A stretch of DNA of 64,000 bases from Streptomyces sclerotialus (GCA_000719105.1 JODX01000004.1:248001-312000); one strand, 5' to 3'; positions 8,168-18,711 are shown, counted from the stretch's first letter. Made by a program: numbers and translations. Notes: generated by a model from the letters alone, not told the origin.

Positions 8168-8659
8168 TCAGTGACCGCCCTGCTCCTTGAAGCGCTTGTA
8201 CGACCGCTCGATCTCGACCTCGGCGTCGGTGCGGCCCACCCAGTTGGCGCCCTCGACGGACTTGCCGGGCTCCAGGTCCTTGTAGACCTCGAAGAAGTGC
8301 TGGATCTCCAGGCGGTCGAACTCGGACACGTGGTGGATGTCGCGCAGGTGCTCCACGCGCGGGTCCGTCGCCGGCACACACAGCAGCTTGTCGTCGCCGC
8401 CGGCCTCGTCGGTCATCCGGAACATGCCGATCGCGCGGCAGCGGATCAGGCAGCCCGGGAAGGTCGGCTCGTCGAGGATGACCAGCGCGTCCAGCGGGTC
8501 ACCGTCCTCGCCGAGGGTGTTCTCGACGAAGCCGTAGTCGGTCGGGTAGGCGGTCGAGGTGAAGAGGCGACGGTCCAGGCGGATCCGACCGGTCTCGTGG
8601 TCCACCTCGTACTTGTTCCGTGAACCCTTCGGAATCTCGATCGTGACGTCGAACTCCAC
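8168..8659 (-). CDS. ppa: Inorganic pyrophosphatase
   Basis: This 163-residue cytoplasmic family I pyrophosphatase hydrolyses pyrophosphate to two phosphates and drives nucleotide and polymer synthesis forward. The signature DGDPLDA (residues 52-58) gives the Mg-binding Asp residues, and [11 protein letters not shown] supplies the N-terminal Lys, Arg and Glu ligands. The length fits the hexameric bacterial type. The GTG at 8659 is chosen over the ATG at 8674 because GGAGGAG lies six bases before it and known Streptomyces Ppa proteins start MEFDV. It is divergent from the D,D-carboxypeptidase gene. Confidence 0.96.
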   Translation of the reverse strand: MEFDVTIEIPKGSRNKYEVDHETGRIRLDRRLFTSTAYPTDYGFVENTLGEDGDPLDALVILDEPTFPGCLIRCRAIGMFRMTDEAGGDDKLLCVPATDPRVEHLRDIHHVSEFDRLEIQHFFEVYKDLEPGKSVEGANWVGRTDAEVEIERSYKRFKEQGGH

Positions 8660-8738
8660 CGGTGGCTCCTCCATGATCAGCACATAGTTCTGGTGATTAA
8701 GTGTCCCTCACGCAGGTGTGTGATCGCGAAAGGGGCTG

Positions 8739-10307
8739 GTGGTCGTGCCGGAGCCGAGGGTCTGGCCGGTCGCGAGGGCGCACGCGGTGCGGGCCGCGCG
8801 CACCGCGCAGGCACGCGTCGAACGCGTCGCACGGGCCGTCACGGCACGCTCCCCGAGGCTCACGACACTCCGGTACACCGCCGGTGCGGCCGCCGTCGGG
8901 GTGGTGCTGGCGGCCGGGGCGGTCACCGTGGCCGGTCCCTATGACTCCACCGGTCAGCGTACGGCGGAGCGCGACCGGGCCGCAGCGCTCGATCGCCAGG
9001 GTGGCACAGATCACGGGGGTGATTCCGGGGGCGCGTCCGGTACCGCCCAGGGGGCGCCCAGGCCCGCGCCGAGCGCCCCTTCCGTGCTGGCCGGCCTCCG
9101 CGGCGCGGGATCCGCACCCGACGGGCACGGTCTCGCCGGCGCCCTGGACGACCTGCTGGACGAGGACACGCTGGGCTCGGACCGCGCGGCCGCGGTCGTC
9201 GACGTGGCCACCGGCAGGCTGCTGTACGGCAAAGGCGCGGACGACGCGCTGGTCCCGGCCTCCACCACGAAGATCGCCACGGCCGTCGCCGCGCTCTCGG
9301 CGGCCGGCGCCGACCACCGCATCGAGACGCGTACGGTCCTCCAGCCGGACGCGAAGGAGGTCGTCCTCGTCGGCGGCGGCGACCCCACCCTCACCGCGCG
9401 CGAGGACGCCGAGGGGTACGCGAGCCTGCGCACCCTCGCCGACGAGACGGCCGCCGCGCTGCGGGAACGCCACCTGGACGAGGTGACGCTGACGTACGAC
9501 ACCTCCCTCTACAAGGGGCCGGTCCTGCACCCCATCAGTCCCAACACCAACATCGCCCCGGTCACCCCGCTCATGGTGGACGAGGCCCGGCTCGACGACT
9601 CCCGCAGCGGTCCGGCGGACCGGAGCACCGACCCGGCGAAGGACGCGGCCGACCGGTTCCAGGAGCTGCTGGAGGACCGGGGCATCAAGACCGATGCCCC
9701 CGACGGGGCGAAGGCGGAAAAGGACGCCGAGACCCTGGGATCCGTCTCCTCCCCGCCCCTGTCCACGCTTGTCGAACGCATGCTGACCAGCAGCGACAAC
9801 GACATCGCCGAGGCCTTGGCGCGCCAGACCGCCCTCGCCTCCGGCGAACCGGCGAGCTTCGAGGGCGCCGGCTCCGCGATCCGCGCCGGACTGGAGGACC
9901 TCGGCCTCCCGCTGAAGGGCGTCCGCTTCGCCGACGGCAGCGGACTCGACCGCGACGACCGGCTCACGGCGCGGCTCCTCACCGCCCTCCTCGCCGAGGC
10001 GGCCGCCGCGGACCACCCCGAACTGCGCTCCGTCGTGACCGGCATGCCGATCGCCGGCTTCACGGGCACGCTCCGGGACCGGTACGCCGACGCGGCGTCC
10101 GGCACCGGCCTGGTCCGCGCCAAGACGGGCACCCTGACCGGCGTGAACTCCCTGGCGGGCACGGTCGTCGACGCGGACGGCCGCCTGCTGGCCTTCGCGT
10201 TCCTGGCCAACGGCACGACGGACCCGGCGGCCGCCCAGCGCACCCTGGACAGCGGGGCCTCGGCACTGGCGGGCTGCGGCTGCCGGGAGAGCACGGACCC
10301 CCGCTGA
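8739..10307 (+). CDS. dacB: D-alanyl-D-alanine carboxypeptidase/endopeptidase (PBP4 class, peptidase S13)
   Basis: This 522-residue enzyme trims or cleaves peptidoglycan cross-links outside the membrane. Residues about 41-67 form a single membrane anchor or signal segment after a basic cytoplasmic tail. The three penicillin-binding motifs are present: STTK at 175-178 with the nucleophile Ser, SDN at 352-354, and KTG at 462-464. The region between the first two motifs holds the extra domains of the S13/PBP4 class. The GTG at 8739 is used as the start. It stands alone, divergent from ppa, and is followed 109 bases later by the DUF2342 gene. Confidence 0.93.
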   Translation: MVVPEPRVWPVARAHAVRAARTAQARVERVARAVTARSPRLTTLRYTAGAAAVGVVLAAGAVTVAGPYDSTGQRTAERDRAAALDRQGGTDHGGDSGGASGTAQGAPRPAPSAPSVLAGLRGAGSAPDGHGLAGALDDLLDEDTLGSDRAAAVVDVATGRLLYGKGADDALVPASTTKIATAVAALSAAGADHRIETRTVLQPDAKEVVLVGGGDPTLTAREDAEGYASLRTLADETAAALRERHLDEVTLTYDTSLYKGPVLHPISPNTNIAPVTPLMVDEARLDDSRSGPADRSTDPAKDAADRFQELLEDRGIKTDAPDGAKAEKDAETLGSVSSPPLSTLVERMLTSSDNDIAEALARQTALASGEPASFEGAGSAIRAGLEDLGLPLKGVRFADGSGLDRDDRLTARLLTALLAEAAAADHPELRSVVTGMPIAGFTGTLRDRYADAASGTGLVRAKTGTLTGVNSLAGTVVDADGRLLAFAFLANGTTDPAAAQRTLDSGASALAGCGCRESTDPR

Positions 10308-10416
10308 GCCCTCCCCACGCCTGGGCACCACCCCTTACGCCGGCCGCCGCGCCGACGGGGGAACCCCGCCCCCGTACGGCCTGCCCCAAGCGGCGACGCT
10401 CCCGTACGGTTGACGC

Positions 10417-11541
10417 ATGACGAGCATCGGTGGTGCGGAGATGGTCGACTGGAACCTCGCGGTGGCGACCGCGACCCGGCTCGTACGGCCGGGCCCCGAG
10501 GTGAGCCGTGACGAGGCCAGGGCCATCGTCGCGGAGCTGCGGCGGCACGCGAAGGCGTCGGAGGAACACGTCCGGGGCTTCACCCGGATGGGTCCCGAGG
10601 AGGCCGACGACACGCCTGTGCTCGTCGTCGACCGCCCGGGCTGGGTCAAGGCGAACGTCGCCGGGTTCCGGGAGATCCTCAAACCGCTGCTGGACAAGAT
10701 GCAGGAACGTCGCGGCAGCTCTCCCGGCAATGCGGTCCTCGGCGCGGTCGGCGGCAAGGTGACCGGAGTGGAACTCGGCATGCTGCTGTCGTTCCTCGCC
10801 TCCCGCGTCCTCGGCCAGTACGAGACCTTCGCCCCGGCCACCCGCGAACTCCCCGCGGGCAGCAACGGCGGCGGACGGCTGCTGCTCGTCGCGCCGAACA
10901 TCGTCCACGTCGAGCGCGAACTCGACGTCGACCCCCACGACTTCCGCCTCTGGGTCTGCCTGCACGAGGAGACGCACCGCACGCAGTTCACCGCGGTGCC
11001 CTGGCTGCGCGACCACCTGGAGGGGGAGATCCAGTCGTTCCTGGGGGAGACCGACGTCGACCCCATGACCGTTCTGGAACGCGTCCGCGAGGCGGCCCAG
11101 ACCCTCGTCGGCGGCCGCCCCGAGGGCGAGGAGGACGACGACGGGCGCTCCCTGGTGGACCTGGTGCAGACGCCCGCCCAGCGGGAGATCCTCGGCCGCC
11201 TCACCGCCGTCATGTCCCTGCTGGAGGGCCATGCGGACTTCGTGATGGACGGTGTGGGCCCGGCCGTGGTGCCCTCCGTGGGCGAGATCCGCGAGAAGTT
11301 CCAGCAGCGCCGCGCGCGCGGGGCGTCCCGGCTGGACCTCGCCCTGCGCAAGCTGCTCGGCCTCGACGCCAAGCTCCGGCAGTACCGGGACGGCGAGCGG
11401 TTCGTGCGGGCCGTCGTGGAGCAGGTCGGCATGGACGGCTTCAACCGCGTGTGGACCTCGCCCAACACCCTCCCGACCAAGACGGAGATCGCCAAACCGG
11501 CGGACTGGATCGCGCGGGTGCACAGCAGGCCCGAGGCGTGA
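10417..11541 (+). CDS. DUF2342 zincin-like protein (F420-biosynthesis-associated family)
   Basis: This 374-residue protein belongs to the actinobacterial family often labelled coenzyme F420 biosynthesis associated, although the link is only by phylogenetic profile. The HEETH motif (183-187, in LHEETHRTQF) is an HExxH zinc site, and MSLLEGHADFVMDGVG about 85 residues later supplies the likely third ligand, as in gluzincins. No signal peptide is visible, so it is probably cytoplasmic. It precedes tilS and hpt on the same strand. The peptidase activity is inferred from the motif only. Confidence 0.82.
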   Translation: MTSIGGAEMVDWNLAVATATRLVRPGPEVSRDEARAIVAELRRHAKASEEHVRGFTRMGPEEADDTPVLVVDRPGWVKANVAGFREILKPLLDKMQERRGSSPGNAVLGAVGGKVTGVELGMLLSFLASRVLGQYETFAPATRELPAGSNGGGRLLLVAPNIVHVERELDVDPHDFRLWVCLHEETHRTQFTAVPWLRDHLEGEIQSFLGETDVDPMTVLERVREAAQTLVGGRPEGEEDDDGRSLVDLVQTPAQREILGRLTAVMSLLEGHADFVMDGVGPAVVPSVGEIREKFQQRRARGASRLDLALRKLLGLDAKLRQYRDGERFVRAVVEQVGMDGFNRVWTSPNTLPTKTEIAKPADWIARVHSRPEA

Positions 11542-11736
11542 AGACGACGGGACAGTTGTGAACCCGGTACCGCCTGCGGCAGGCGAACGCCCCTCCAATC
11601 ACCCTTCCGAGGGAGCGTGACCCATGGACAAGCGTGCAATGCTCGGGGAACGGCCCGTCTCTGTCACCATTCACATACTCTGAGTGACCGATCTCGGGCT
11701 CACCCCCCGACAACTTCATGTGAAGGGAACCGGACC

Positions 11737-12879
11737 ATGGGTCCCCATCCTGCGGTCGCGGCGATACGCCTGGCGGTCCGCCGCGTCCTCCACGACATCC
11801 TCACCGAACACACGCCCGACCCCCTGGCCGGCCCGCCCGCGCCCGCCTCGCACGGCACGCCACACCTGACCGCCGCCCGCGGCACGCCGTGCATGCCCGC
11901 CCCCGCCGCCCCGTACGAGCCGCCCCCCGGCCTCCGGCCGAGTCCGGACGGCGCGGCGGCCCCGCCCCCGCCGCTCGTGCTGGTGGCGTGCTCCGGCGGC
12001 GCCGACTCCATGGCCCTCGCCTCCGCCCTCGCCTTCGAGGCCCCCAAGCTCGGCGTCCGGGCCGGCGGCATCACCGTCGACCACGGCCTCCAGTCCGGCT
12101 CCGACGTCCGCGCCGGTGAGGTCGCCCAGCGCCTGCGTGAGCTCGGCCTCGACCCCGTGGACGCCGTCGCCGTGACCGTCGGCGCCGGAGCGGGCCCCGA
12201 AGCGGCCGCCCGGGACGCCCGCTACACCGCACTGGACGAAGCCGCCGAGCGGCACGGCGCGACCGCGGTCCTGCTCGGCCACACCCGGGACGACCAGGCC
12301 GAGACGGTTCTGCTCGGCCTCGCCCGCGGCTCCGGCATCCGCTCCCTGTCCGGTATGGCCGCGGTCTCGGGGGCCGGCGGCCGCTACCGGCGCCCCTTCC
12401 TCCAGCTCGACCGGCAGACCGCCCGCAAGGCCTGCCTGGTCCAGTCCCTGCCCGTCTGGGACGACCCCCACAACACCGACCCCGCCTACACCCGCTCCCG
12501 GCTGCGCCACGAGGGCCTGCCCGCCCTGGAGAAGGCACTCGGCAAGGGCGTCGTCGAGGCCCTCGCCCGCACCGCCCGGCTGTCCCGGGACGACGCCGAC
12601 GCGCTCGACACCTGGGCCCGCCAGGCGGCGGACACCGTACGGGACGCCACGGGCCTGCTGGAGTGCGCCAAGCTGTACGCGCTGCCCCCCGCCGTACGCC
12701 GCCGTGTGCTGCGCCGCGCCGCCATCGACGCGGGCGCCCCGGCCGGCTCACTCTTCGCCCGGCACATCGAGGAGATCGACCGGCTGATCACCGGCTGGCG
12801 CGGTCAGGGCGCCATCAACCTGCCCGGCAAGGTCGTCGCCCAGCGGCAGGGTGGCAGACTGGTGATTCGGCAAGGCTGA
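11737..12879 (+). CDS. tilS: tRNA(Ile)-lysidine synthase
   Basis: This 380-residue N-type ATP pyrophosphatase attaches lysine to C34 of the CAU-anticodon isoleucine tRNA, changing it to read AUA. The PP-loop SGGADS is at 86-91. [19 protein letters not shown] gives the second ATP-site segment, and [12 protein letters not shown] fits the substrate region. A Pro/Ala-rich insertion of about 50 residues lies between the first helix and the PP-loop, so the loop sits later than in most homologues. The ATG at 11737 is chosen because the [18 protein letters not shown] helix starts there. It precedes hpt and ftsH, a conserved order in actinobacteria. Confidence 0.95.
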   Translation: MGPHPAVAAIRLAVRRVLHDILTEHTPDPLAGPPAPASHGTPHLTAARGTPCMPAPAAPYEPPPGLRPSPDGAAAPPPPLVLVACSGGADSMALASALAFEAPKLGVRAGGITVDHGLQSGSDVRAGEVAQRLRELGLDPVDAVAVTVGAGAGPEAAARDARYTALDEAAERHGATAVLLGHTRDDQAETVLLGLARGSGIRSLSGMAAVSGAGGRYRRPFLQLDRQTARKACLVQSLPVWDDPHNTDPAYTRSRLRHEGLPALEKALGKGVVEALARTARLSRDDADALDTWARQAADTVRDATGLLECAKLYALPPAVRRRVLRRAAIDAGAPAGSLFARHIEEIDRLITGWRGQGAINLPGKVVAQRQGGRLVIRQG

Positions 12880-12961
12880 GCAGACGCCCCCTGCGGGAGG
12901 CGCCCGGGCACCCCGTCGAGGGGCGGCCGGCCAGCCGTACGTTGCGGGACGACCGAAAGTG

Positions 12962-13522
12962 ATGCGGGTGGACGCGAAAGACATGGGTGCCGACCTCGAG
13001 AAGGTGCTCATCACCAAGGAAGAGATCGACGCGAAGCTGGCCGAGCTGGCCGCGAAGATCGACGCGGAGTACGCGGGCAAGGACCTGCTCATCGTGGGCG
13101 TCCTCAAGGGCGCGGTGATGGTCATGGCGGACCTCGCCCGGGCGCTGTCCACCCCCGTGACCATGGACTGGATGGCCGTGTCCTCCTACGGAGCGGGCAC
13201 GCAGTCCTCCGGCGTCGTACGGATCCTCAAGGACCTCGACACCGACATCAAGGGCAAGCACGTCCTGATCGTCGAGGACATCATCGACTCCGGGCTGACC
13301 CTGTCCTGGCTGATCTCCAACCTGGGGACCCGCGAGCCGGCCTCCCTCAAGGTGTGCACCCTGCTGCGCAAGCCGGAGGCGGCCAAGGTCGCGATCGACG
13401 TGGAATGGGTCGGCTTCGACATCCCCAACGAATTCGTCGTGGGATACGGACTCGACTACGCGGAGAAGTACCGCAACCTCCCGTTCGTCGGTACGCTCGC
13501 GCCCCACGTGTACGGCGGCTGA
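12962..13522 (+). CDS. hpt: Hypoxanthine phosphoribosyltransferase
   Basis: This 186-residue purine-salvage enzyme makes IMP or GMP from hypoxanthine or guanine and PRPP. The PRPP loop is [14 protein letters not shown] with the two acidic residues, [17 protein letters not shown] holds the pyrophosphate loop, and [18 protein letters not shown] is the base-recognition end typical of bacterial HPRT. Start choices are close together: GTG 12959, ATG 12962 and GTG 12968. The ATG is used here. It lies between tilS and ftsH, as in many Gram-positive bacteria. Confidence 0.95.
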   Translation: MRVDAKDMGADLEKVLITKEEIDAKLAELAAKIDAEYAGKDLLIVGVLKGAVMVMADLARALSTPVTMDWMAVSSYGAGTQSSGVVRILKDLDTDIKGKHVLIVEDIIDSGLTLSWLISNLGTREPASLKVCTLLRKPEAAKVAIDVEWVGFDIPNEFVVGYGLDYAEKYRNLPFVGTLAPHVYGG

Positions 13523-13541
13523 AAGCCCTCCGCCGGGGCCC

Positions 13542-13557
13542 GGGCCACGGGTGGCCC
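13542..13557 (+). terminator. Short hairpin after hpt
   Basis: GGGCCA (13542-13547) and TGGCCC (13552-13557) form a 6-base stem with a CGGG loop 20 bases after the hpt stop codon. It is weak and could be fortuitous in this GC-rich sequence. Confidence 0.35.
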
Positions 13558-13695
13558 TACCCCCCAGGACGTTCGGGAACCCCAGCGGGTTTCGCGCCGT
13601 TGGAGCATGCAGAGGCGGGATTGTCAGCCGTCCCACGCGGCTTCGGGTGACAATGCTGGGGTACCGTCCGAAGAACAGTCTTTATCAAACTCACT

Positions 13696-15759
13696 ATGGC
13701 AGGAGGGACGGGGCGGCACCGCTCCGTATGGATGGACGTGAAGCGATACTTCCGTGGGCCGGTCATGTGGATCGTGCTGGCCGTCCTTGCCGTGGTCGTG
13801 TTGATGCAGGTCGTCGGCTCGTCCGGCGGCTACAAGACGGTGGACACGGGCCAGGTCGTCCAGGCGATCAATGAGGACAAGGTCAAGCAGGCCAAGCTCA
13901 CCACCGGCGACGAGCAGATCATCAAGGTCGAGCTCAAGAAGGGCGAGAAGGTCGACGGCAGCTCGAAGATCCAGGCGAGCTACATCGACAACCAGGGCGT
14001 GTCCCTGGCCGCCACGCTGCAGGAGAAGTTCCAGAACAAGCAGCTCGAGGACGGCTACACGGTCTCGCCCTCGAAGCAGAACCCCATCGTCGGGATCCTG
14101 CTCTCCCTGCTTCCCTTCGTCCTCATCGTGGTCGTCTTCCTCTTCCTGATGAACCAGATGCAGGGCGGCGGCTCCCGGGTCATGAACTTCGGGAAGTCCA
14201 AGGCCAAGCTGATCACCAAGGACACCCCGAAGACGACGTTCTCCGACGTCGCCGGCTCGGACGAGGCCGTCGAGGAGCTCCAAGAGATCAAGGAGTTCCT
14301 CCAGGAGCCCGCCAAGTTCCAGGCCGTCGGCGCCAAGATCCCCAAGGGTGTGCTGCTGTACGGCCCGCCCGGTACCGGCAAGACCCTGCTCGCGCGCGCC
14401 GTCGCGGGCGAGGCGGGCGTGCCCTTCTACTCGATCTCCGGTTCCGACTTCGTCGAGATGTTCGTCGGTGTCGGTGCCTCGCGTGTCCGTGACCTGTTCG
14501 AGCAGGCCAAGGCCAACGCCCCGGCGATCGTCTTCGTCGACGAGATCGACGCGGTCGGCCGCCACCGCGGCGCCGGCCTCGGCGGCGGTCACGACGAGCG
14601 CGAGCAGACCCTGAACCAGCTGCTCGTCGAGATGGACGGCTTCGACGTGAAGGGCGGCGTCATCCTCATCGCCGCCACCAACCGGCCCGACATCCTCGAC
14701 CCGGCCCTCCTGCGTCCCGGCCGCTTCGACCGGCAGATCGCCGTCGACCGTCCCGACATGCAGGGCCGGCTGGAGATTCTCAAGGTCCACCAGAAGGGCA
14801 AGCCGGTCGCCCCGGACGTCGACCTGTCCGCGGTCGCCCGCCGTACCCCGGGCTTCACGGGCGCCGACCTGTCGAACGTGCTGAACGAGGCGGCGCTGCT
14901 CACGGCCCGCAGCGACAAGAAGCTGATCGACAACCAGATGCTCGACGAGGCCATCGACCGCGTGGTCGCCGGCCCCCAGAAGCGCACCCGGATCATGTCG
15001 GACAAGGAGAAGAAGATCACCGCGTACCACGAGGGCGGTCACGCCCTGGTCGCGGCGGCCTCGCCGAACTCCGACCCGGTCCACAAGATCACCATCCTGT
15101 CCCGCGGCCGCGCCCTCGGCTACACGATGGTCCTCCCGGACGAGGACAAGTACTCCACGACGCGCAACGAGATGCTGGACCAGCTGGCCTACATGCTGGG
15201 CGGCCGCGCGGCCGAGGAGCTCGTCTTCCACGACCCGACCACGGGTGCCGCGAACGACATCGAGAAGGCCACGGCCACCGCCCGCGCGATGGTCACGCAG
15301 TACGGCATGACCGAGCGTCTCGGCGCGATCAAGTTCGGCGGCGACAACACCGAGCCGTTCCTCGGCCGGGAGATGGCGCACCAGCGCGACTACTCCGAAG
15401 AGGTCGCCGCGCTCGTCGACGAAGAGGTCAAGAAGCTGATCGAGACCGCGCACAACGAGGCGTGGGAGATCCTGGTCGAGAACCGGGACGTGCTCGACAA
15501 CCTCGTCCTCGCCCTCCTGGAGCGGGAGACGCTCGGCAAGGAGGAGATCGCCGAGATCTTCGCCCCGATCGTCAAGCGTCCGCCGCGGCCGGCCTGGACC
15601 GGCTCGTCCCGCCGCACCCCGTCCACCCGCCCGCCGGTGCTCTCCCCCAAGGAGCTCGCGCTGACGAACGGTGTGAACGGCGCGACGTCGGCGATCACCG
15701 GTACCGCGGAGTCCGTCTCCTCGACGGAGCCCGCCCCGGAGGACCGCCGGGAGAGCTGA
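13696..15759 (+). CDS. ftsH: ATP-dependent zinc metalloprotease FtsH
   Basis: This 687-residue membrane AAA+ protease degrades misassembled membrane and some soluble proteins. Two membrane helices (about 24-42 and 134-153) flank an extracellular domain. Walker A GPPGTGKT is at 223-230, Walker B is in IVFVDEID, the second region of homology is [18 protein letters not shown], and the zinc site HEGGH is at 445-449. The tail after residue 620 is poorly conserved. The ATG at 13696 has no clear ribosome site. A second ATG at 13732 gives the usual [10 protein letters not shown] start, so the first 12 residues are uncertain. Confidence 0.95.
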   Translation: MAGGTGRHRSVWMDVKRYFRGPVMWIVLAVLAVVVLMQVVGSSGGYKTVDTGQVVQAINEDKVKQAKLTTGDEQIIKVELKKGEKVDGSSKIQASYIDNQGVSLAATLQEKFQNKQLEDGYTVSPSKQNPIVGILLSLLPFVLIVVVFLFLMNQMQGGGSRVMNFGKSKAKLITKDTPKTTFSDVAGSDEAVEELQEIKEFLQEPAKFQAVGAKIPKGVLLYGPPGTGKTLLARAVAGEAGVPFYSISGSDFVEMFVGVGASRVRDLFEQAKANAPAIVFVDEIDAVGRHRGAGLGGGHDEREQTLNQLLVEMDGFDVKGGVILIAATNRPDILDPALLRPGRFDRQIAVDRPDMQGRLEILKVHQKGKPVAPDVDLSAVARRTPGFTGADLSNVLNEAALLTARSDKKLIDNQMLDEAIDRVVAGPQKRTRIMSDKEKKITAYHEGGHALVAAASPNSDPVHKITILSRGRALGYTMVLPDEDKYSTTRNEMLDQLAYMLGGRAAEELVFHDPTTGAANDIEKATATARAMVTQYGMTERLGAIKFGGDNTEPFLGREMAHQRDYSEEVAALVDEEVKKLIETAHNEAWEILVENRDVLDNLVLALLERETLGKEEIAEIFAPIVKRPPRPAWTGSSRRTPSTRPPVLSPKELALTNGVNGATSAITGTAESVSSTEPAPEDRRES

Positions 15760-15800
15760 CCCCGCGCTCACCGGAGCCCTCACCGGGCCCGGAATGATTG

Positions 15801-15840
15801 CCGCGCCCCCCAGGTTTTAGCCTGGAGGGCGCGGCATCTT
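15801..15840 (+). terminator. Terminator between ftsH and folE
   Basis: A 14-base stem (15801-15814 with 15821-15834, one mismatch) has a 6-base loop TTTTAG and is followed by CATCTT. It separates ftsH from folE, so folE probably has its own promoter or depends on read-through. Confidence 0.75.
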
Positions 15841-15904
15841 TCGTATGCGCGCTCATCAGACGTGTGAACCGTACGCGTCGGAAGCCACAGGAACGAGGCA
15901 CCAG

Positions 15905-16510
15905 ATGACCGACCCCGTGACGCTGGACGGCGAAGGAACGATCGGCGAGTTCGACGAGAAGCGCGCCGAGAACGCCGTACGCGAGCTGCTCATCGCAGTC
16001 GGGGAGGACCCGGACCGAGAAGGGCTGAGGGAGACGCCGGGGCGGGTGGCCCGGGCGTACAGGGAGCTCCTGGCGGGATTGTGGCAGGAGCCCGAGGACG
16101 TCCTGACGACGACATTCGATCTGGGACACGATGAGATGGTCCTGGTGAAGGACATCGAGATCGTGTCGATGTGCGAGCACCATCTGCTGCCCTTCCACGG
16201 TGTTGCCCACATCGGATACATCCCTGCTGAGAGCGGCAAGATCACCGGTCTGTCGAAGCTGGCACGCCTTGTCGAGGTGTTCGCTCGTCGGCCGCAGGTC
16301 CAGGAGCGGCTCACCACGCAGATCGCCGATTCCCTCATGCGCATCCTGGAAGCGCGTGGCGCGATCGTCGTCATCGAGGCCGAGCACATGTGCATGTCCG
16401 TACGCGGTATTCGCAAGCCCGGGGCCAAGACCACGACGTCGGCCGTGCGCGGCCAGCTCCGCGACGCCACGACCCGTGCCGAGGCGATGAGCCTGATACT
16501 GGCGCGCTGA
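15905..16510 (+). CDS. folE: GTP cyclohydrolase I
   Basis: This 201-residue enzyme converts GTP to dihydroneopterin triphosphate, the first step of folate synthesis. Zinc ligands are visible in [11 protein letters not shown] (Cys and His) and EHMCMSVRG (the second Cys). The GTP-binding signature [19 protein letters not shown] and the C-terminal [10 protein letters not shown] are intact. The ATG at 15905 matches the usual [11 protein letters not shown] start. The remaining folate genes face it on the opposite strand from about 1 kb downstream, so the pathway is clustered but not one operon. Confidence 0.96.
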   Translation: MTDPVTLDGEGTIGEFDEKRAENAVRELLIAVGEDPDREGLRETPGRVARAYRELLAGLWQEPEDVLTTTFDLGHDEMVLVKDIEIVSMCEHHLLPFHGVAHIGYIPAESGKITGLSKLARLVEVFARRPQVQERLTTQIADSLMRILEARGAIVVIEAEHMCMSVRGIRKPGAKTTTSAVRGQLRDATTRAEAMSLILAR

Positions 16511-17004
16511 CCCGACTGTCAGTGGTGCCCGATACGGTCCCGATCAGTGAGTGGATCGCTGATCAAGGGGGGTCGCGATGGGGTTCGGGCTGCCCAGCAA
16601 GCAGACGGTGAACGCAGTGAGCGGGCGCGAACAGGCGCGGAACGTCCGCGTCGTCGTCGACGTCGTCACGGACCATGTGACTTCACGGTCGCACCGGATC
16701 AGCTGCTGGGCACGCCCGATGGCTGGGTCCATGCCCGGGATGCGGAGGGCACGGTCATGACAGGGAGTTCGCGGAGCGCTGTGCGCGGGTGCATGACGAG
16801 TGCGACCGGGCTGGACGCCCGTCCGGAGTCCGTGACACGCCCTTCCGGTTACTTGCGGCGAGATGTGCCGGGTTTCCGGGTCTTGTACGGCGGCGCACGG
16901 CCGAGGGCCACAAGCCGTTCACCCTTTACAGCTACCGTCTCGCTCCTCACCCGGGCGTCCTGAGCAACGGGCACTTGGTCCGGCAACCCTGGTGAGTCGA
17001 TTCG
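16511..17004 (+). pseudogene. Possible decayed small Cys/His-rich gene in a 494-base gap
   Basis: No intact convincing gene is seen between folE and the DUF3180 gene. Two frames appear to join into one product. About 16656-16730 reads GPCDFTVAPDQLLGTPDGWVH. From about 16729 the reading moves one base to CPGCGGHGHDREF and AERCARVHDECDRAG, ending at a TGA after 16992. Together they give a Cys-x2-Cys and Cys/His pattern like a small zinc ribbon, broken by a one-base shift. Base composition is less GC-rich at third positions than in the neighbours. It could instead be a shorter real gene starting at the ATG at 16789, or noise. Confidence 0.3.
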
Positions 17005-17493
17005 TTACGCGGCCCGGGCCGTGCCCTCGCCGTTGGTGTCGTCGTCCTCCGGGAGCTTGCAGACGCGCTCCAGGAAGAGGGCGGACGCTATGACGGCGAG
17101 GCCCGTGAGGACGGAGAAGCCGGCGTAGATCGCCTGGTCGCGGCGGGCCGGGATCTCCAGGGACTCCAGGAGGAAGGCGCCCACACCGCCGTACATGCCG
17201 GCGATCAGGGCCGCGACCAGGGCACTGGCCTGGCCGAAGACCACCGCGCGGGCCGCGAGCAGCGGATCGACGCCCTGGGCGCCCGGACGGCGCTCCCGCT
17301 GGGCCTTGAGCCGGGAGCGCAGCGAGAGCGCCGTGGCGAGCAGGACGACGGCGATCAGGGCGAGCACGATGGGCGCGGCCAGCGGGACGCTCGGCAGTGT
17401 GCCCAGGGAGTTCCACAGGCGGGCTCCGGCCCACGACAGCACTCCGGCCACCACGAACACCGCGGCCAGCGTCCTGATGCGCAGCTCTCTCAC
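17005..17493 (-). CDS. DUF3180 membrane protein
   Basis: This 162-residue protein has four predicted membrane helices: residues about 8-25, 39-57, 85-106 and 122-141. A basic loop (RSRLKAQRERRPG) lies between the second and third. It matches DUF3180, an actinobacterial family with no known function that often follows folK, as here (88 bases downstream on the same strand). The gene end lies next to the decayed region described above. Confidence 0.82.
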   Translation of the reverse strand: MRELRIRTLAAVFVVAGVLSWAGARLWNSLGTLPSVPLAAPIVLALIAVVLLATALSLRSRLKAQRERRPGAQGVDPLLAARAVVFGQASALVAALIAGMYGGVGAFLLESLEIPARRDQAIYAGFSVLTGLAVIASALFLERVCKLPEDDDTNGEGTARAA

Positions 17494-17581
17494 GACGTCC
17501 CTTCGTCAGCCGTACGGTCGCCGGGCCCGGCGGGGCCCGGACACGGTCGGTGGATGGATCCGACCCGGTAGACCTTAACGA

Positions 17582-18193
17582 CTACTCGGGCAGCCGAAGT
17601 TCCAGGTCGGCGCGGGGCGTGACACCCGTCCGGGTGAGGTCGTCCAGGAGCGGGGCGATCGGGCCGCGGCCGGGCAGCTGCGCCTCGGGGTCCACGTCGT
17701 GCCAGGGCGCGAGGACGAACGCCCGCTCGTGCGCGCGCGGGTGGGGCAGCGTGAGGACGGGGTCGTCGGAGACCACCTCCGCGTAGGAGACGATGTCCAC
17801 GTCCAGGGTGCGCGGTCCCCACCGTTCGTCCCGTACGCGGTGGAAGGCCTCCTCCACCGCCTGGGCGCGCTCCAGCAGCGAGTCGGGCGGCAGGGTCGTC
17901 TTCAGCAGGACGACCGCGTTGAAGTACGTGGGCTGGCTGCCGGGCTCGACGCCCCAGGGCTCGGTCTCGTACACCGGGGAGACCGCCTTGATCCGTACGC
18001 CGGGGGTGTCCTCCAGGGCGTCGACGGCGCCCTGCAGGGTCTCCAGGCGGTTGCCCAGGTTGGAGCCGAGGGAGAGCACGGCGCGCTGGGGGTTGTGCAG
18101 GGTGCTGTCGGCGGCGTCGACCTTCTCGACGACCGAGGCGGGCACCGGCTGGACGGTCGGGTCGCTGGAACCCTCGGTGAAGGACGCGGTCAT
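17582..18193 (-). CDS. folK: 2-amino-4-hydroxy-6-hydroxymethyldihydropteridine diphosphokinase
   Basis: This 203-residue enzyme transfers pyrophosphate from ATP to 6-hydroxymethyl-dihydropterin, making the substrate for FolP. GSNLGNRLETLQGAVDAL begins the HPPK domain after a 40-residue non-conserved leader. The signature RWGPRTLDVDIVSY carries the paired Asp residues for Mg-ATP, and PHPRAHERAFVLAPW closes the fold. The ATG at 18193 overlaps the folB stop by four bases, so the two are translationally coupled. Confidence 0.95.
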   Translation of the reverse strand: MTASFTEGSSDPTVQPVPASVVEKVDAADSTLHNPQRAVLSLGSNLGNRLETLQGAVDALEDTPGVRIKAVSPVYETEPWGVEPGSQPTYFNAVVLLKTTLPPDSLLERAQAVEEAFHRVRDERWGPRTLDVDIVSYAEVVSDDPVLTLPHPRAHERAFVLAPWHDVDPEAQLPGRGPIAPLLDDLTRTGVTPRADLELRLPE

Positions 18194-18549
18194 GCTCGGC
18201 TCCGGGTGATGGTGACGGTCACGTCGTCGAAGGGGACCGTGATGGGGGCCTGCGGCTTGTGCACACAGACCTCGACCTCCTGGACCCCCTCGTGCTTCAG
18301 GCACACCTGGGCGATGCGCTCGGCGAGCGTCTCGATGAGGTCGACGGGGTCGCCCTCGACGACGGCGACGACCTCCTCCGCCACGATGCCGTAGTGCACG
18401 GTTTTCGCCAGGTCGTCGTCGGCCGCGGCCGGCCGGGTGTCCAGGCCGAGGGTGAGGTCCACGACGAAGGTCTGGCCCTCCTCGCGTTCCTTCTGGAAGA
18501 CGCCGTGGTGCCCGCGGGCCCTCAGGCCGCGCAGCGCGACACGATCCAC
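18190..18549 (-). CDS. folB: Dihydroneopterin aldolase
   Basis: This 119-residue protein makes 6-hydroxymethyl-dihydropterin and glycolaldehyde from dihydroneopterin. It has the start DRVALRGLRARGHHGVF, VHYGIVAEEV with the active-site Tyr, IETLAERIAQ and VHKPQAPI with the catalytic Lys. The GTG at 18549 is used because AGGAG lies eight bases before it. A GTG at 18558 sits directly against that site and is unlikely. The end overlaps folK by four bases. Confidence 0.94.
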   Translation of the reverse strand: MDRVALRGLRARGHHGVFQKEREEGQTFVVDLTLGLDTRPAAADDDLAKTVHYGIVAEEVVAVVEGDPVDLIETLAERIAQVCLKHEGVQEVEVCVHKPQAPITVPFDDVTVTITRSRA

Positions 18550-18711
18550 GCGAATCACTCCTGCAATCGTCGGGCTGTGCTGTCCCGGGGCCGGTTACGG
18601 GCCCCGGCCGGTGCGTGCCGTATGCCGTGGGCACCCCGGTCCCACCGAATCTACCTGCGGGCACCGACAGTGTTGGCGCAGGAGGGTCCGGGCCCGGCGG
18701 CGGACCGGCAC

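Noticed and set aside
16547..16963. Single complete gene in the folE-DUF3180 gap
   Set aside because: The frame switches from a plausible protein to a non-conserved one near 16729, so an intact gene is not supported.
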